64,000 nucleotides of DNA from CAIKMD01 sp963729935 (lineage in GTDB: Bacteria; Pseudomonadota; Alphaproteobacteria; ATCC43930; CGMCC-115725): NCBI GenBank assembly GCA_963729935.1, contig CAVSPW010000004.1, positions 620,001 through 684,000 on the forward strand. Reading direction: 5' to 3'. The notes below the pieces were generated by a model. It saw only the letters and a list, made by a program, of their open reading frames with translations. It made no database searches and was not told the DNA's origin. Positions within the stretch are counted from its first letter, which is position 1. Each line of letters begins with the position of its first letter. The translations under genes were made by a program, and so were the position numbers. Positions 53,480-62,942 of the stretch are shown one piece after another.

Positions 53480-53767
53480 TCAACCCGGCTTGCCGTAATT
53501 CTTCACGAGATAGTCGATGATCGCCTTGGCCTGTTCGGGCGTTGCCGGCGCGCCGAAGACATTGACCATCTTGTTGACTTCGGCTTCCCAGGTTTGCGGC
53601 GTCATGAAGGGCGAATTGATGCGGATATAATCGAGGCTGTGGCACACATTACAAGTATTCGCGACGGTTTCGCGACCGGGCGCGTCTTTCAGCGCCACCG
53701 GCTTTTCGTCGGCCTGCGCCGCCAATGTCCCGGCGAGGAGCGCGGCAAGCGCGATCATGGCTTTCAT
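53480..53767 (-). CDS. sorB: small c-type cytochrome, SorB-like
   Basis: 95 residues from the ATG at 53767. A signal peptide (MIALAALLAGTLAAQADE) leads to one haem site C39-x-x-C42-H43 in ANTCNVCHSLDYIRINSPFM; the fold is short, with Met55 or Met70 as a possible axial ligand. It starts 11 bases after the molybdopterin oxidoreductase gene. The pair matches the SorAB sulfite:cytochrome c oxidoreductase, in which SorB takes the electrons. Confidence 0.85.
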   Translation of the reverse strand: MKAMIALAALLAGTLAAQADEKPVALKDAPGRETVANTCNVCHSLDYIRINSPFMTPQTWEAEVNKMVNVFGAPATPEQAKAIIDYLVKNYGKPG

Positions 53768-53778
53768 GGCGCTCTCCC

Positions 53779-55014
53779 TCAGGCGATCGTGACGGTGACG
53801 GGCCGCGGCACATTGTTGTGATAGCCGGCGGGGTTGAAGATGAGGCTGTCGGCCTGGGTCTGGCCGGCCTTGTTCGATGCCTTGGCGAGAATCGTGTAGC
53901 TGCCTTTCTTCGTCGGCGCGAAGCGGTAGCTCCATGAGCGGAAGGCGAAGCGTCCCAGATCCTTGCCCAAACTCGCCTCGCGCCAGCTTGCGCCGCCATC
54001 GCTCGAAACCTCGACCCGGTCGATGCCGTAGCCGCCATCCCAGGCGATCCCGCGCAGTTCGATCGGCTTGCCGAGCCTCTCGCGCGAGGGGCCGCCCGGG
54101 CTCGTGATCAGCGAATTGACCACGATCTCGGTGATCGGCGTCGAGCCGGGCGCTTCCTGGGTGAGGAACCGGTCGATCACGGGAAACTTGCCGGTCGGAA
54201 TGCGGTAGGCGCTCTTCATCCAAAAACCATCGAAGGGCTTCGTCACCGCGTCGATGGTGGCGAGATGCTTCATCCAATAGGTCGCGGTCCAGCCCGGCAC
54301 GACGAGGCGCGCGGGCGCGCCGTTGAGCTGCGGCAGAGGCTGGCCGTTCATCGAATAGGCGATGAGCGTGTTCTCATCGAGCCCCTTCCACACCGGAATG
54401 CTCTTGACGAAATCCGGCGTCTTCTCGAGCACCGGCCCGTCGGAGCCGTTGAGGACGAGTTCGATCGCCTCTTTCTTGAGGCCGATTTTCGCGAGCACGT
54501 CCTTCAGCCGCACCCCTTTCCACAGCGCATTGCCCATGGCGCCGAGCCCCCATTCGACGCCCGGCACATGAGGATCCGACAGGCCGCGGCGATTGCCCGA
54601 GCATTGGCATACCGCCGCGATCTCCACCTGCTCGAAACCGCTCTGCAAATCGGCGAGGCTCAGCTCGACCGGTGTCGCCGCGGCCTCGCCGCCGATCTTG
54701 ACCTTCCAGCTCTTGGGATCGATCGGATCGGGCAGACCCGCCAAGTGATAGCGCACGAAGAACGCGTCATTGGGCGTGAACTCGCTCGCGAAATAAGACA
54801 CGGGCGTCTCGTAATTGGGCGGACGATAGGAAAGCTTGATCAGCGGCTTCTTGCCCGGCAAGGCATCGAGAATGGCGGTGTCGTATTCGCCCGGCGGCAA
54901 GCCAGTGGTCAGGGGCACCGCTTCGGCCGCGCGCGCCAGTTTCGCGACCACGCCCGGCGCGGCCAGCGCCGCCGCGCCGCCGATAGCCTGCAACACGCTT
55001 CTGCGCTTGAGCAT
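53779..55014 (-). CDS. sorA: sulfite dehydrogenase molybdopterin subunit, SorA-like
   Basis: A 411-residue sulfite-oxidase-family protein. The Tat-type signal is MLKRRSVLQAIGGAAALAAP. The molybdenum-binding Cys is in VCQCSGNRRGLSDPHVPG (C138 by alignment of the C-x-GNRR motif). Further family marks are MGNALWKGVRLKDVL, NGAPARLVVPGWTATYWMKH and IAWDGGYGIDRVEVSSDGG, which opens the C-terminal dimerisation domain. It should oxidise sulfite to sulfate in the periplasm and pass electrons to the adjacent cytochrome. Other sulfite-oxidase-family enzymes are possible. Confidence 0.88.
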   Translation of the reverse strand: MLKRRSVLQAIGGAAALAAPGVVAKLARAAEAVPLTTGLPPGEYDTAILDALPGKKPLIKLSYRPPNYETPVSYFASEFTPNDAFFVRYHLAGLPDPIDPKSWKVKIGGEAAATPVELSLADLQSGFEQVEIAAVCQCSGNRRGLSDPHVPGVEWGLGAMGNALWKGVRLKDVLAKIGLKKEAIELVLNGSDGPVLEKTPDFVKSIPVWKGLDENTLIAYSMNGQPLPQLNGAPARLVVPGWTATYWMKHLATIDAVTKPFDGFWMKSAYRIPTGKFPVIDRFLTQEAPGSTPITEIVVNSLITSPGGPSRERLGKPIELRGIAWDGGYGIDRVEVSSDGGASWREASLGKDLGRFAFRSWSYRFAPTKKGSYTILAKASNKAGQTQADSLIFNPAGYHNNVPRPVTVTIA

Positions 55015-55186
55015 CGCTCCCTCCCTCGTCGCCCTTGGGGCGATGCTAACAGAAAGCGCGCGCGCTCAAATTACCAAAAGACTCCACCGCTTCGAGGTGC
55101 CGGCCGAGCATGTGCAGGAGCGAAACGGAGCTAACCACAAATTTCCGGTGTGGTATGAAATGCCTCCATCCGCTCCCGCTCGGAAT

Positions 55187-56170
55187 TCACGATCCGCCAT
55201 GCGGCAGGAATTTCTCCGTGTAGAGCTTTTTCATGTCGGGTGCCTCGGGCAGCCATTTCATGTCGACGAAGGAGCTGCGCAACACCGCCAAGGGCTTGGC
55301 CTCGAACCGCCCCGTATCCGAGAAGAACGGCATGCTCGCGTCATAGGCGGTGGCGACGACGTCCTCGGGCTGATGCATGACCTTGGCCGCGATCGCGACG
55401 GTCTCGGCCTTGTGCTTGCGCATATAGGCGATGGTATCGAACCAGCCGGCGAGGAAGGCGCGCAATTCCTTGGGATGGTCCTTCATATATTCGCCGCGTG
55501 CGAAGATCACATGGGTGATGAAGTCCGGCACGACCGAGCTGAAATGCAGCATGATCTTGCCGATGCCTTCCTGCTGCAACACGGTGGCGTGGACGATATC
55601 GATGATCCCCGCCTCGGTCTGACCCGCGCGCAAGGCCGAGATGCGCGCCGACAATGCGCCAAGCGCCACGACATCGACGCCTTTCGCACCCCATCCCTGC
55701 GCGCGCGAGAACCGATAGGCGAGCCACTCGGTCAGCGAGCCGACGGTCGAGACGCTGACCTTCTTGCCTTTGAGATCGGCCAATGTCTTGATCGCGGGAT
55801 CCTGCCGCACCAGCAGCACGAGCGTGGTCGCGCCCATCATCGCGGCGACGCCCTTGACCGGCTCTCCCTTCTCGACGAAGGCGAGCTCGGGCCCGCCGCC
55901 GAGGCCGATATCGATCGACTTGGCCACCATCGCCTGATGCATCTTCGCGGCGCCGCCGAAATTGAAGTTCTGAACCTCGATGCCATGCTGCTTGAAGATG
56001 CCGCGGTCGATGCCGACTTCGACCGGGACGAAATCGAAGACCGAGGCGACCGCCTTGCCGACGCGAACGACCTCGTCGGCCCGCGCCGTGCCGACGCCGA
56101 GGGTGAAGCAGATCAGCGCGGCACTCGTCGCCGCGGCCAAGGTTCGGGCAAAGCTGTACGGTCGTCTCAT
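55187..56170 (-). CDS. NMT1-type ABC substrate-binding protein
   Basis: A 327-residue periplasmic protein. The signal peptide is FARTLAAATSAALICFTLGV and ends near ARA. Family marks are VEVGIDRGIFKQHGIEVQNF, KSIDIGLGGGPELAFVEKGE and KTLADLKGKKVSVSTVGSLT. It differs from the two paralogues at 10315 and 52400. It lies upstream of sorA on the same strand with 172 bases between, and it has no permease or ATPase nearby. Confidence 0.88.
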   Translation of the reverse strand: MRRPYSFARTLAAATSAALICFTLGVGTARADEVVRVGKAVASVFDFVPVEVGIDRGIFKQHGIEVQNFNFGGAAKMHQAMVAKSIDIGLGGGPELAFVEKGEPVKGVAAMMGATTLVLLVRQDPAIKTLADLKGKKVSVSTVGSLTEWLAYRFSRAQGWGAKGVDVVALGALSARISALRAGQTEAGIIDIVHATVLQQEGIGKIMLHFSSVVPDFITHVIFARGEYMKDHPKELRAFLAGWFDTIAYMRKHKAETVAIAAKVMHQPEDVVATAYDASMPFFSDTGRFEAKPLAVLRSSFVDMKWLPEAPDMKKLYTEKFLPHGGS

Positions 56171-56445
56171 CGGCTCAATTCTCCCTTGTTCGAGCCCCCT
56201 TTCGATCCAGGAGCCAATTGTTGCACTATATACCCTATTCGCCGTGCTGTCCGGCCTTGATTGCCTGCATTACGGCCATTGGATGCGAAGAACCGTGATC
56301 GCGGAAATCAGGGATCCGGCGAAGGGATGAATCTCGCGCGTGCTGAGTGCGCGTTCGAGCAGCGAAGAACGGCTGAGCGAATTTCTTCTTCCGGTCCGCC
56401 GATCATGCGCGACCGGCGACGCTACGGATCGTCCGGCGCCGCGCC

Positions 56446-57636
56446 CTACTCCGCCGCTTGCGTCTCCATCCCGGCATATTCCTTGTCCGTGAGGGCCTGC
56501 AAGGCGGGCATCACCTCGGTCGCGAAGAGCCGCAGATTCTTTTCCGTCAGATCCGCAGGCAGGGTCGCAAAATGGAGATTGGCGAGGAAATTCTGGAATC
56601 CCAGATTGCGATGCGCCTCGACGAGCTTCTTCCGCACCGTGTCGGGGCTGCCGCAAAGGAAAACCCCTGACTCCATCAGATTGTCGACCGTCATGGTGCC
56701 GGCGGCGAGCGCCGGCCGCTTGACCGAGCGCATCGACTTCAGGGAATTGGCCGAAAGATAGCCGGGCGGAAACATCATCTCGAATGGCAGGTTGAGATAT
56801 TTGCTAAAGAGCCTTTCGATATGAATGCGTGATTCCTCTTTGGCGCGCGCATCGGTCTCGGCGACATAGATGGGCGCGGCCCATCCAATCTGCTCCGAGC
56901 TCGCGGTATAGCCGTGCAGCTTCTCGGCGGTCTGACGGTAAAGATTGAGATAGCGCACGACCGAGGCGACCGGCGAGAAATTCTGAATATAGACGTAGCG
57001 CCGGTCCTTGGCGCTCGCCCAGTCGATGGTCTCGCCGCTGCCGAGCGAGGGACACCAGATCGGCGGATGCGGAAGCTGGAAGGGCCGCGGCCAGACATTC
57101 ACATATTCGAAGCGGTAATGCTTGCCTTCGAAGGCGAAAGGGCCGGGCTTGGTCCAGGCCTGCACGACGAGATCATGCGCCTCGTGGAAGCGCTCATGGC
57201 TGAAGGCCGGGTTGGCGCCCATCGAGTAATATTCGGCGCCGATGCCGCGGACCATGCCCGAAATGAGCCGCCCGCCGGTCAAGACGTCGATCATGGCGTG
57301 TTCTTCGGCGAGGGTGAGCGGATTGTCGCGCAGGCCGAAGGCGTTGCCGAGAATGGCGATCTTGGCCGTCTTCACGCGCCGCGCCAGCGCCGAGGCCATG
57401 ACCACCGGCGACGGCATCAAGCCATAGGCGTTCTGATGATGCTCGTTGACCGAGATGCCGTCGAAGCCCAATTCGGCCGCGAGTTCCAGCTCGTCGAGAT
57501 AGCGGTTGTAGAGCGCGTGACCCTTGACCGGATCGAAATAGGTGTTCGGCAACACCACCCAATCGGTGCGGTATTTTTCCTGATAATTAAGGTCGAGATC
57601 GGCATAGGGCATCAGATGAAAGAACAGGACTTTCAT
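56446..57636 (-). CDS. LLM-class flavin-dependent monooxygenase (luciferase-like)
   Basis: 396 residues from the ATG at 57636. The bacterial-luciferase barrel is seen in LAAELGFDGISVNEHHQNAY, LAEEHAMIDVLTGGRLISGM and RGIGAEYYSMGANP. These enzymes use FMNH2 or F420 to oxidise, among others, alkanesulfonates, amines or xenobiotics. The ATG overlaps the stop of the alpha/beta hydrolase gene by four bases (ATGA), so the two are made together. The substrate is not readable. Confidence 0.9.
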   Translation of the reverse strand: MKVLFFHLMPYADLDLNYQEKYRTDWVVLPNTYFDPVKGHALYNRYLDELELAAELGFDGISVNEHHQNAYGLMPSPVVMASALARRVKTAKIAILGNAFGLRDNPLTLAEEHAMIDVLTGGRLISGMVRGIGAEYYSMGANPAFSHERFHEAHDLVVQAWTKPGPFAFEGKHYRFEYVNVWPRPFQLPHPPIWCPSLGSGETIDWASAKDRRYVYIQNFSPVASVVRYLNLYRQTAEKLHGYTASSEQIGWAAPIYVAETDARAKEESRIHIERLFSKYLNLPFEMMFPPGYLSANSLKSMRSVKRPALAAGTMTVDNLMESGVFLCGSPDTVRKKLVEAHRNLGFQNFLANLHFATLPADLTEKNLRLFATEVMPALQALTDKEYAGMETQAAE

Positions 57637-58412
57637 GACCGCAGCCTTTCGATGAACCGGGAAACCGTATCGGCGAAGAGTTCGGGACGCTCGATATCCG
57701 CCATATGCCCGCATTCCGGCAGCATCGTTATCGACGCGCCCGGTATGAGCGCGGCGAGCGCCGTGGCATGAGCCGGCGGAATGAGCCGATCCTCCGCGCC
57801 CCACAGGATGTGCGTCGGCACGTCGATGCGATGGAGCCAGCGTTCGAGCTTCGGATCATAAAGCCGCGGCTGCCAGGTGTATTTGGCGGCAGCGTGGCGG
57901 TTCTTGTCATAGGCCTCGAGGGCGGCCGGCGAGGTTTGCCATTGCGCGGCCCAATCGGCCGCCGCCCCTTCACCCGCGAAAAGCAGCCGGCCTAGCTCGG
58001 CTTGATTCGCGATGAACATGTCGGCACGCGGCGTGCCCGCGACGCGAATGCCGGCGCTATCCGCGAGGGTGAGGCTCCTGATGCGCGCGGTCGAGCGGAT
58101 TGCCATCTCCATCGCAATCCATCCGCCCAAGGACGCGCCCACCACATGCACCGATGACAGATCGAGCGCGGCGAGCATATCGAGATAGAAGAAGCCGAGG
58201 TCGGAGACGTCGTCGATCCAATCCGGCGTGTCGGAGTTGCCGAAGCCCGGATGATCGGGCGCCAGCACGTCGAAGCGCTGCGACAATTGCTCGATCGCCT
58301 TATGCGATGCCGGCAGTCCCTGCACGCCATGGAGATAGAGGAGCGGCGCGCCCTTGCCGCCGCGGCGCAAATGGAGCTTTGCGCCGCGTATGTCGATCCG
58401 GCTCTCGATCAA
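57633..58412 (-). CDS. alpha/beta hydrolase
   Basis: A 259-residue hydrolase of the meta-cleavage/epoxide group. The oxyanion region is LLYLHGVQGLPASH, the nucleophile elbow is VVGASLGGWIAM (S94), the acid is in LWGAEDRLIPPAH and the His in LPECGHMADIERP. First gene of a two-gene unit with the luciferase-like monooxygenase; hydrolysis after monooxygenation is the inferred pairing. Confidence 0.92.
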   Translation of the reverse strand: MIESRIDIRGAKLHLRRGGKGAPLLYLHGVQGLPASHKAIEQLSQRFDVLAPDHPGFGNSDTPDWIDDVSDLGFFYLDMLAALDLSSVHVVGASLGGWIAMEMAIRSTARIRSLTLADSAGIRVAGTPRADMFIANQAELGRLLFAGEGAAADWAAQWQTSPAALEAYDKNRHAAAKYTWQPRLYDPKLERWLHRIDVPTHILWGAEDRLIPPAHATALAALIPGASITMLPECGHMADIERPELFADTVSRFIERLRS

Positions 58413-58653
58413 GAAACGCCCTCCCTCGCCTTTTTATTGACATGTCATGGTACCGTCCGGGCGCGGCCCGGAACAAGGACTTAAAGCCGCGCGGCGCCCA
58501 CGGGTTCTCGTACATTTCGCGCGTCTCAGCATAAGGGCCGGCCGATAGCGATCTGGCCCGCGACGCGATTCGAAAGCGTCGCCGCGGGACGGGCGGGTTC
58601 GGTTCCGCCTTTGGCGAAGCCTTACGCCCCGCCCCCGCTTCTTGGCTAAGGCT

Positions 58654-59553
58654 TCAAGGCTTCAAGGAATGGTAGATGACGCGCACGAAATTCGCGCTTT
58701 GCTGTTCGCTCGCGCCGATCTTGGCATCCAGATCGGGGAAGGGTTTCGCCGCCGGTGCCGCCGCCTCGCTCTTGCCCGCATTGATGAGCTTGGCGATGCG
58801 ATTGCGCGCCTCGATCAGCATGGCCCGATAGGCGATCAATTGCCGCTTGTTCGCGAGCGAGCCGTGACCGGGCACGATCTTGGTGTTGTCGTCGACGAAC
58901 TTCAAATAGAGGTCGGTCGCGCGAATCATGCCCTTGATGTTGCCGCCATTGGCGAAGTCGATATTCGGATAGCGGCCCAAGGTGACGTGTCCCCGGAGGC
59001 GAGCACATCGGCGTCGGCGAATCACACATAGGTATCGCCGTCGGTATGCGCGTTGAGCGGATGGCGCAATTGCGCGGTGCGCCCCTTGATCCTCAAACTC
59101 ATCGCGGTGCGGTAGGTCTTGGCCGGCAGCGCCTCACCGGTCACTCCCGGCGTCTTCGCGCCGGTCCGTCCGTTGACCGAGCCCTCGGCGAGACGCTTCT
59201 TCACATTCGCTTGCGCGACGACGACGGCGCCATCTTCGGCAAAGGCCGCGTTGCCGCCGGTATGGTCGCCGTGGAAATGCGTGTCGACGAGATAGCGCAC
59301 CGGCGCACGCGTCAGGGTCGCGATCGCCGCTTTAAGCTTGTCGTGCATCGGCGCTAATTCGCTGTCGACCATGATCGCCGCATCATCGCCCAGAGCGATG
59401 GTGACGTTGCCGCCCGCGCCCTCGAGCATATAGGTTCGATGCCCAAGATCGGTGATCTTGACCTCGACCTTGGAAAAATCGGCTTGTTGGGCGCGCGCCG
59501 CGCCGCCGAAGACGAGCAACGCCGCGAAAAAGGGCGACGGCGACTCTATTCAA
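58654..59553 (-). pseudogene. MBL-fold metallo-hydrolase, broken
   Basis: The original frame starts at the TTG at 59553 (NRVAVALF) behind GAGGGGG, about 300 codons. Three lesions are visible. A T-run (59527-59531) is one base too long, shifting the signal peptide out of frame. A TGA follows HTDGDTYV near 59022, where the family has Trp. A missing base near 58990 shifts the frame before LGRYPNIDFANGGNIKG. The metal motif THFHGDHTGGNAAF and the later KIVPGHGSLANKRQL are well kept, so the damage is recent. Confidence 0.85.
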
Positions 59554-59643
59554 GGACGATCCCCCTCGGAGCCGGAGGATACCAGCATCGCCTCGGCGCG
59601 CGGCAAACACGTTCGCGCGAGGTCACGCCGCATGCCGAAGATT

Positions 59644-60150
59644 TCAGATCGCGCCGTCGCCCGGATCGTCGCCCGATTCCGTGGCCTGCTCCAGCTTGGT
59701 CAGGATATGCTCGAGCGCCGCGCGATCCTGATCGCTGGCGGCGGCCAGAACCTCCCTTTCGGCTTCGAGCGCCAGCGGGATCATGGCATTGAAGACCGCG
59801 GTGCCGGCGGGGGTCAGTTCCAGCACGGCGCAGCGCCGATCCTCCGGCGTCTCGATCCTCGTGATATGGCCCTTCTGCAGCAGGCCCGACACCGCGCGGC
59901 TCATCCGCACCGGGTCGAGGGTGGTGAGCTCGATCACCCTGTGATTGGACACGGCGCCGAAATGCCCGAGCACGGCGACGATGCGCCATTCCGGAGCGGT
60001 GAGCTTGAACCTCTCGGTTGAAATCCGGGCCAGCCGACGCGTCAGGCGATTGGCCAGGACCGAAATGCGGAAAGGCAGGAATTTCCCGAGATCAAAACCG
60101 AATCCATCGCCGCCGATTACGGCCGCCGCTGCAGGATTTCCGCGTACCAT
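59644..60150 (-). CDS. MarR family transcriptional regulator
   Basis: A 168-residue regulator. The winged helix is visible: LTAPEWRIVAVLGHFGAVSN, VIELTTLDPVRMSRAVSGLL, KGHITRIETPEDRRCAVLEL with the DRR of the wing. N- and C-terminal helices form the dimer interface. It lies upstream of the broken MBL-fold gene on the same strand, about 90 bases away, and may once have controlled it. Confidence 0.92.
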   Translation of the reverse strand: MVRGNPAAAAVIGGDGFGFDLGKFLPFRISVLANRLTRRLARISTERFKLTAPEWRIVAVLGHFGAVSNHRVIELTTLDPVRMSRAVSGLLQKGHITRIETPEDRRCAVLELTPAGTAVFNAMIPLALEAEREVLAAASDQDRAALEHILTKLEQATESGDDPGDGAI

Positions 60151-60418
60151 CGATTGAGCTGTCCCATGCTTGAGAAAAAGGAGTTGGCCTAAACTTCGCT
60201 CTCGCGAGCAATATTAGATCGCGACTAAAAATTAGGGCGCGGTTTGCCTCTCCATCCTCGCAGTGCTGGCCTGCGTTTCTAGCATTGATGGCAAGCCCAA
60301 TCGACATGGCTATGGACCGGACGCTGGAGGCACGGCGTTTTGCCGGTTGTCGTGGCGTGTCGCAAGCTTGGCGGCGGACGGTTACGCCGCCATGGCGCGC
60401 CGGTTGCGGCGGAGGCGA

Positions 60419-61351
60419 TCAGCGCCGCGATTTCACGAAATCGGCGAGGCCGCGCGCGAGCTGGTCGTCCTTGCTGCCGACGCTCGCCACTTCCGATATG
60501 TGATTATGACCCTTGAGATAGAGGAACACCGGACATTGCCGGTCGCGCAAGCAAGTCCGGGCGGCCAGATCGTAGCTTTCGGGCCCGAGGCTCACCGGGT
60601 CGAATTGCGCGGTCACGATCATCAGCGGCGTATGGCTATCCTTGAGATAGGTGCCGGGCACGCGTTTTTCGTATTGGCTCGCATCCTCGCCGAAATAGAC
60701 CTGGTCTTGCTTGGCGATGCTGGGGGCGCGATAGGCCGGGCCGCTGATGAGCACGGCGCCGACGATGCCCGGCCCGGCCGCCGGATGGAGCGCCGGATCG
60801 AGGACATAGGAGGCGACGAGATTGGCGCCGGCCGAATGCCCGATCAGGACGATGCGCGCGGGGTCGCCGCCATATCGAGCGATGTTCTTCTTGAGGAACG
60901 CGATCACCGCGCCGACATCTTCCGACTCCGCCGGCCAAGTCACTTTGGGCGCGAGCCGGTAATTCGCATTGACGCCGACGATCCCATGTTCGGCGAAATA
61001 GGCAACGACGTTGCTGTAATCGCCCTTGTCGCCGCGCACGAAGCCGCCGCCATGCACGAACACCGCGACCGGCAGATTGCGGCCCTTCGCCGGGCGATCG
61101 ATGTCGAGTTTCTGGAGCGGGTCCTCGCCATAGCTCACATCCTTGGTGATCGTGACGCTTTTGGGCGGCGCCGGCACCAGCGGCCGCATCAGGGCGAAGG
61201 TCTTGTCGATGATCTCGGGCGTCAGATTGGGACCCATCGCGGCGATCCCGCTCGCCACGCTCTTCGGCAAGCTCGAAATATCGGCGCGCGCCGGCATCGC
61301 GAGCGCCGATGCGGCGAGCGCGCCCGCGTAGATCACAGACATTATTCTCAT
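60419..61351 (-). CDS. secreted alpha/beta hydrolase (HSL-type esterase)
   Basis: 310 residues from the ATG at 61351 with GAAGGAAG upstream. A signal peptide (VIYAGALAASALAMPARA) leads to the HSL family marks: the oxyanion motif HGGGF (100-104), VNANYRLAPKVTWPAESED and the nucleophile S173 in IGHSAGANLVA. The acid and base lie in AQFDPVSLG and LKGHNHISE. A periplasmic carboxylesterase is likely. Confidence 0.9.
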   Translation of the reverse strand: MRIMSVIYAGALAASALAMPARADISSLPKSVASGIAAMGPNLTPEIIDKTFALMRPLVPAPPKSVTITKDVSYGEDPLQKLDIDRPAKGRNLPVAVFVHGGGFVRGDKGDYSNVVAYFAEHGIVGVNANYRLAPKVTWPAESEDVGAVIAFLKKNIARYGGDPARIVLIGHSAGANLVASYVLDPALHPAAGPGIVGAVLISGPAYRAPSIAKQDQVYFGEDASQYEKRVPGTYLKDSHTPLMIVTAQFDPVSLGPESYDLAARTCLRDRQCPVFLYLKGHNHISEVASVGSKDDQLARGLADFVKSRR

Positions 61352-61391
61352 CGCTTCCTTCCCTCGAGCGCCGGCATCGCGGCGCGATCGT

Positions 61392-62567
61392 TCAGCCCGG
61401 CCTGAGCGCCAGCTTGCGCTCCGCCAGCAACGCATAAAGGCTCGCGCCCAGCGGCAGGATCGCATCGTTGAAATCGTAGCCCGGATTGTGCACCTCGCAC
61501 CCGCCAACCCCGTCGCCATTGCCGATCTGGATATAGGCGCCCGGGCAGGTGTTGAGCATGAAGGAGAAATCTTCCGACGCCATCACCAGATTGCCGGCGC
61601 GGTTGACATTCTCCGCACCCACCAGCTCGGCTGCGGTATCGGCGATGAAAGCGGTTTCGGCGGCGTCATTGACGAGCGGCAGGAACACAATGCGGAAGTC
61701 GAGGGCGGCGCTGGCGCCGAAGGCTTGCGCCACGCCGGTCGCGATTCGCCGCATGTTGGTCTCGATCAGGGCGAGGATCTCGTTGCTGAAGGCGCGGACG
61801 GTGCCGCGCAGGACCGCCTGCTCGGGAATGACGTTATAGGCGTCGCCGGCATGGATCTGCGTGACGCTCACCACCGCGGTCTCGATCGGCTTCACGTTGC
61901 GCGCAACGATCGTCTGCAAGGCAGTGGTGATGTGGCTCGCGACCAGCACGGGGTCGATGCCCGATTCCGGCCGCGCGCCATGGGCGCCCCGGCCCTTCAC
62001 CGCGATGTCGAAATAGGCGCCGCCCGCCATCATCGGTCCGCTGCGGATGGCGAATTTGCCCACCGCCAGCCCGGGCCGGTTATGCATGCCGAAAATCGCG
62101 TCGCAGGGAAACCGCGCGAAGAGTCCATCCTTCACCATCGCGTCGCCGCCGCCCAAGCCCTCTTCCGCGGGCTGGAAGATGAAATGGACGATGCCGTCGA
62201 ATTGGCGGGTCTCGGCGAGGTAGCGCGCGGCGCCGAGCAGCATCGCCGTGTGTCCGTCATGCCCGCAAGCATGCATCCGCCCGTCATGGCGCGAGCGATA
62301 GGCGAAGCGATTGGCTTCCTGGATGGGCAGCGCGTCCATATCGGCGCGCAGCCCGATGGCGCGCGGCGAGGTGCCGGCCTTGAGCCGCCCGACCACGCCG
62401 GTCTTGCCTATGCCGCGATGCACCTCGCAACCGAAGGCGGCGAGGCTTTCGGCCACCAGATCGGCGGTACGGTTTTCCTCGAAGCCCAATTCCGGATGCG
62501 CGTGAATATCGTGCCGCAGGTCGACGAGGCTGTTGTGGTAGGCATCGATGCGCTCGATCACATGCAT
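61392..62567 (-). CDS. M20 family amidohydrolase (hippurate hydrolase-like)
   Basis: 391 residues from the ATG at 62567. The M20D pattern is complete: DIHAHPELGFEENRTADLVA, the dimetal Cys/His in HACGHDGHTAMLLGAARYL, Glu in IFQPAEEGLGGG and the C-terminal His context NLVMASEDFSFML. These cytoplasmic enzymes split N-acyl or N-benzoyl amino acids, or auxin conjugates. It precedes the secreted esterase on the same strand, 40 bases apart. Confidence 0.93.
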   Translation of the reverse strand: MHVIERIDAYHNSLVDLRHDIHAHPELGFEENRTADLVAESLAAFGCEVHRGIGKTGVVGRLKAGTSPRAIGLRADMDALPIQEANRFAYRSRHDGRMHACGHDGHTAMLLGAARYLAETRQFDGIVHFIFQPAEEGLGGGDAMVKDGLFARFPCDAIFGMHNRPGLAVGKFAIRSGPMMAGGAYFDIAVKGRGAHGARPESGIDPVLVASHITTALQTIVARNVKPIETAVVSVTQIHAGDAYNVIPEQAVLRGTVRAFSNEILALIETNMRRIATGVAQAFGASAALDFRIVFLPLVNDAAETAFIADTAAELVGAENVNRAGNLVMASEDFSFMLNTCPGAYIQIGNGDGVGGCEVHNPGYDFNDAILPLGASLYALLAERKLALRPG

Positions 62568-62942
62568 GGCCCGCAGAAACCTCCCGCGCCCGCTTCCTGC
62601 CGTCCGGGCTTGGGCCGCACCGAAGCTTACCAAGCGGCGCTCGCCGCACACAAGCCGGGCCGAATCCCTCCTCGGCCGATGAGGGGCCAAGCCTCCCCGC
62701 GCCTCGGTGGCCGATGACACTGAAGGCGCCGAATCGGCACAAGGCGCTCGTCTCGCGGCTTCGCCGGTCTCGCCGCTACCTTCGGCAAGCCCCTGTTCTG
62801 GGCGGGTTTTCCACAGAGTTTGTCATGCCAGTGTCATCGAAGAGACGCTTGGCTGTCACTAACGATCCATAGGATCGCCGCGGCTGCAGCACCACCAGTG
62901 CCGCGGACCGGTCGGGGACAACATCACACCGAAGGATAAGGA
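62568..62942. other. divergent intergenic region carrying the Pho box
   Basis: 375 bases between the divergent M20 and porin genes. No gene is visible. The right half contains the candidate PhoB site (62820-62859) and the ribosome-binding site of the porin (GAAGGATAAGGA at 62931-62942). Confidence 0.6.
62820..62859 (+). promoter_or_regulatory. candidate Pho box (PhoB site)
   Basis: TTGTCAT (62820-62826) and GTGTCAT (62831-62837) are separated by four bases, the 7-4-7 layout of the Pho box (consensus CTGTCAT twice). A third half-site, CTGTCAC (62853-62859), begins exactly 22 bases after the second, so it stays in the same 11-base phase. It lies 84 bases upstream of the start of a phosphate-selective porin, where PhoB control is expected. 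Confidence 0.75.

Noticed and set aside
59015..59030. Selenocysteine at the TGA in the MBL-fold gene
   Set aside because: The family has Trp at this place, and two further frame lesions surround it. No SECIS-like need is apparent.
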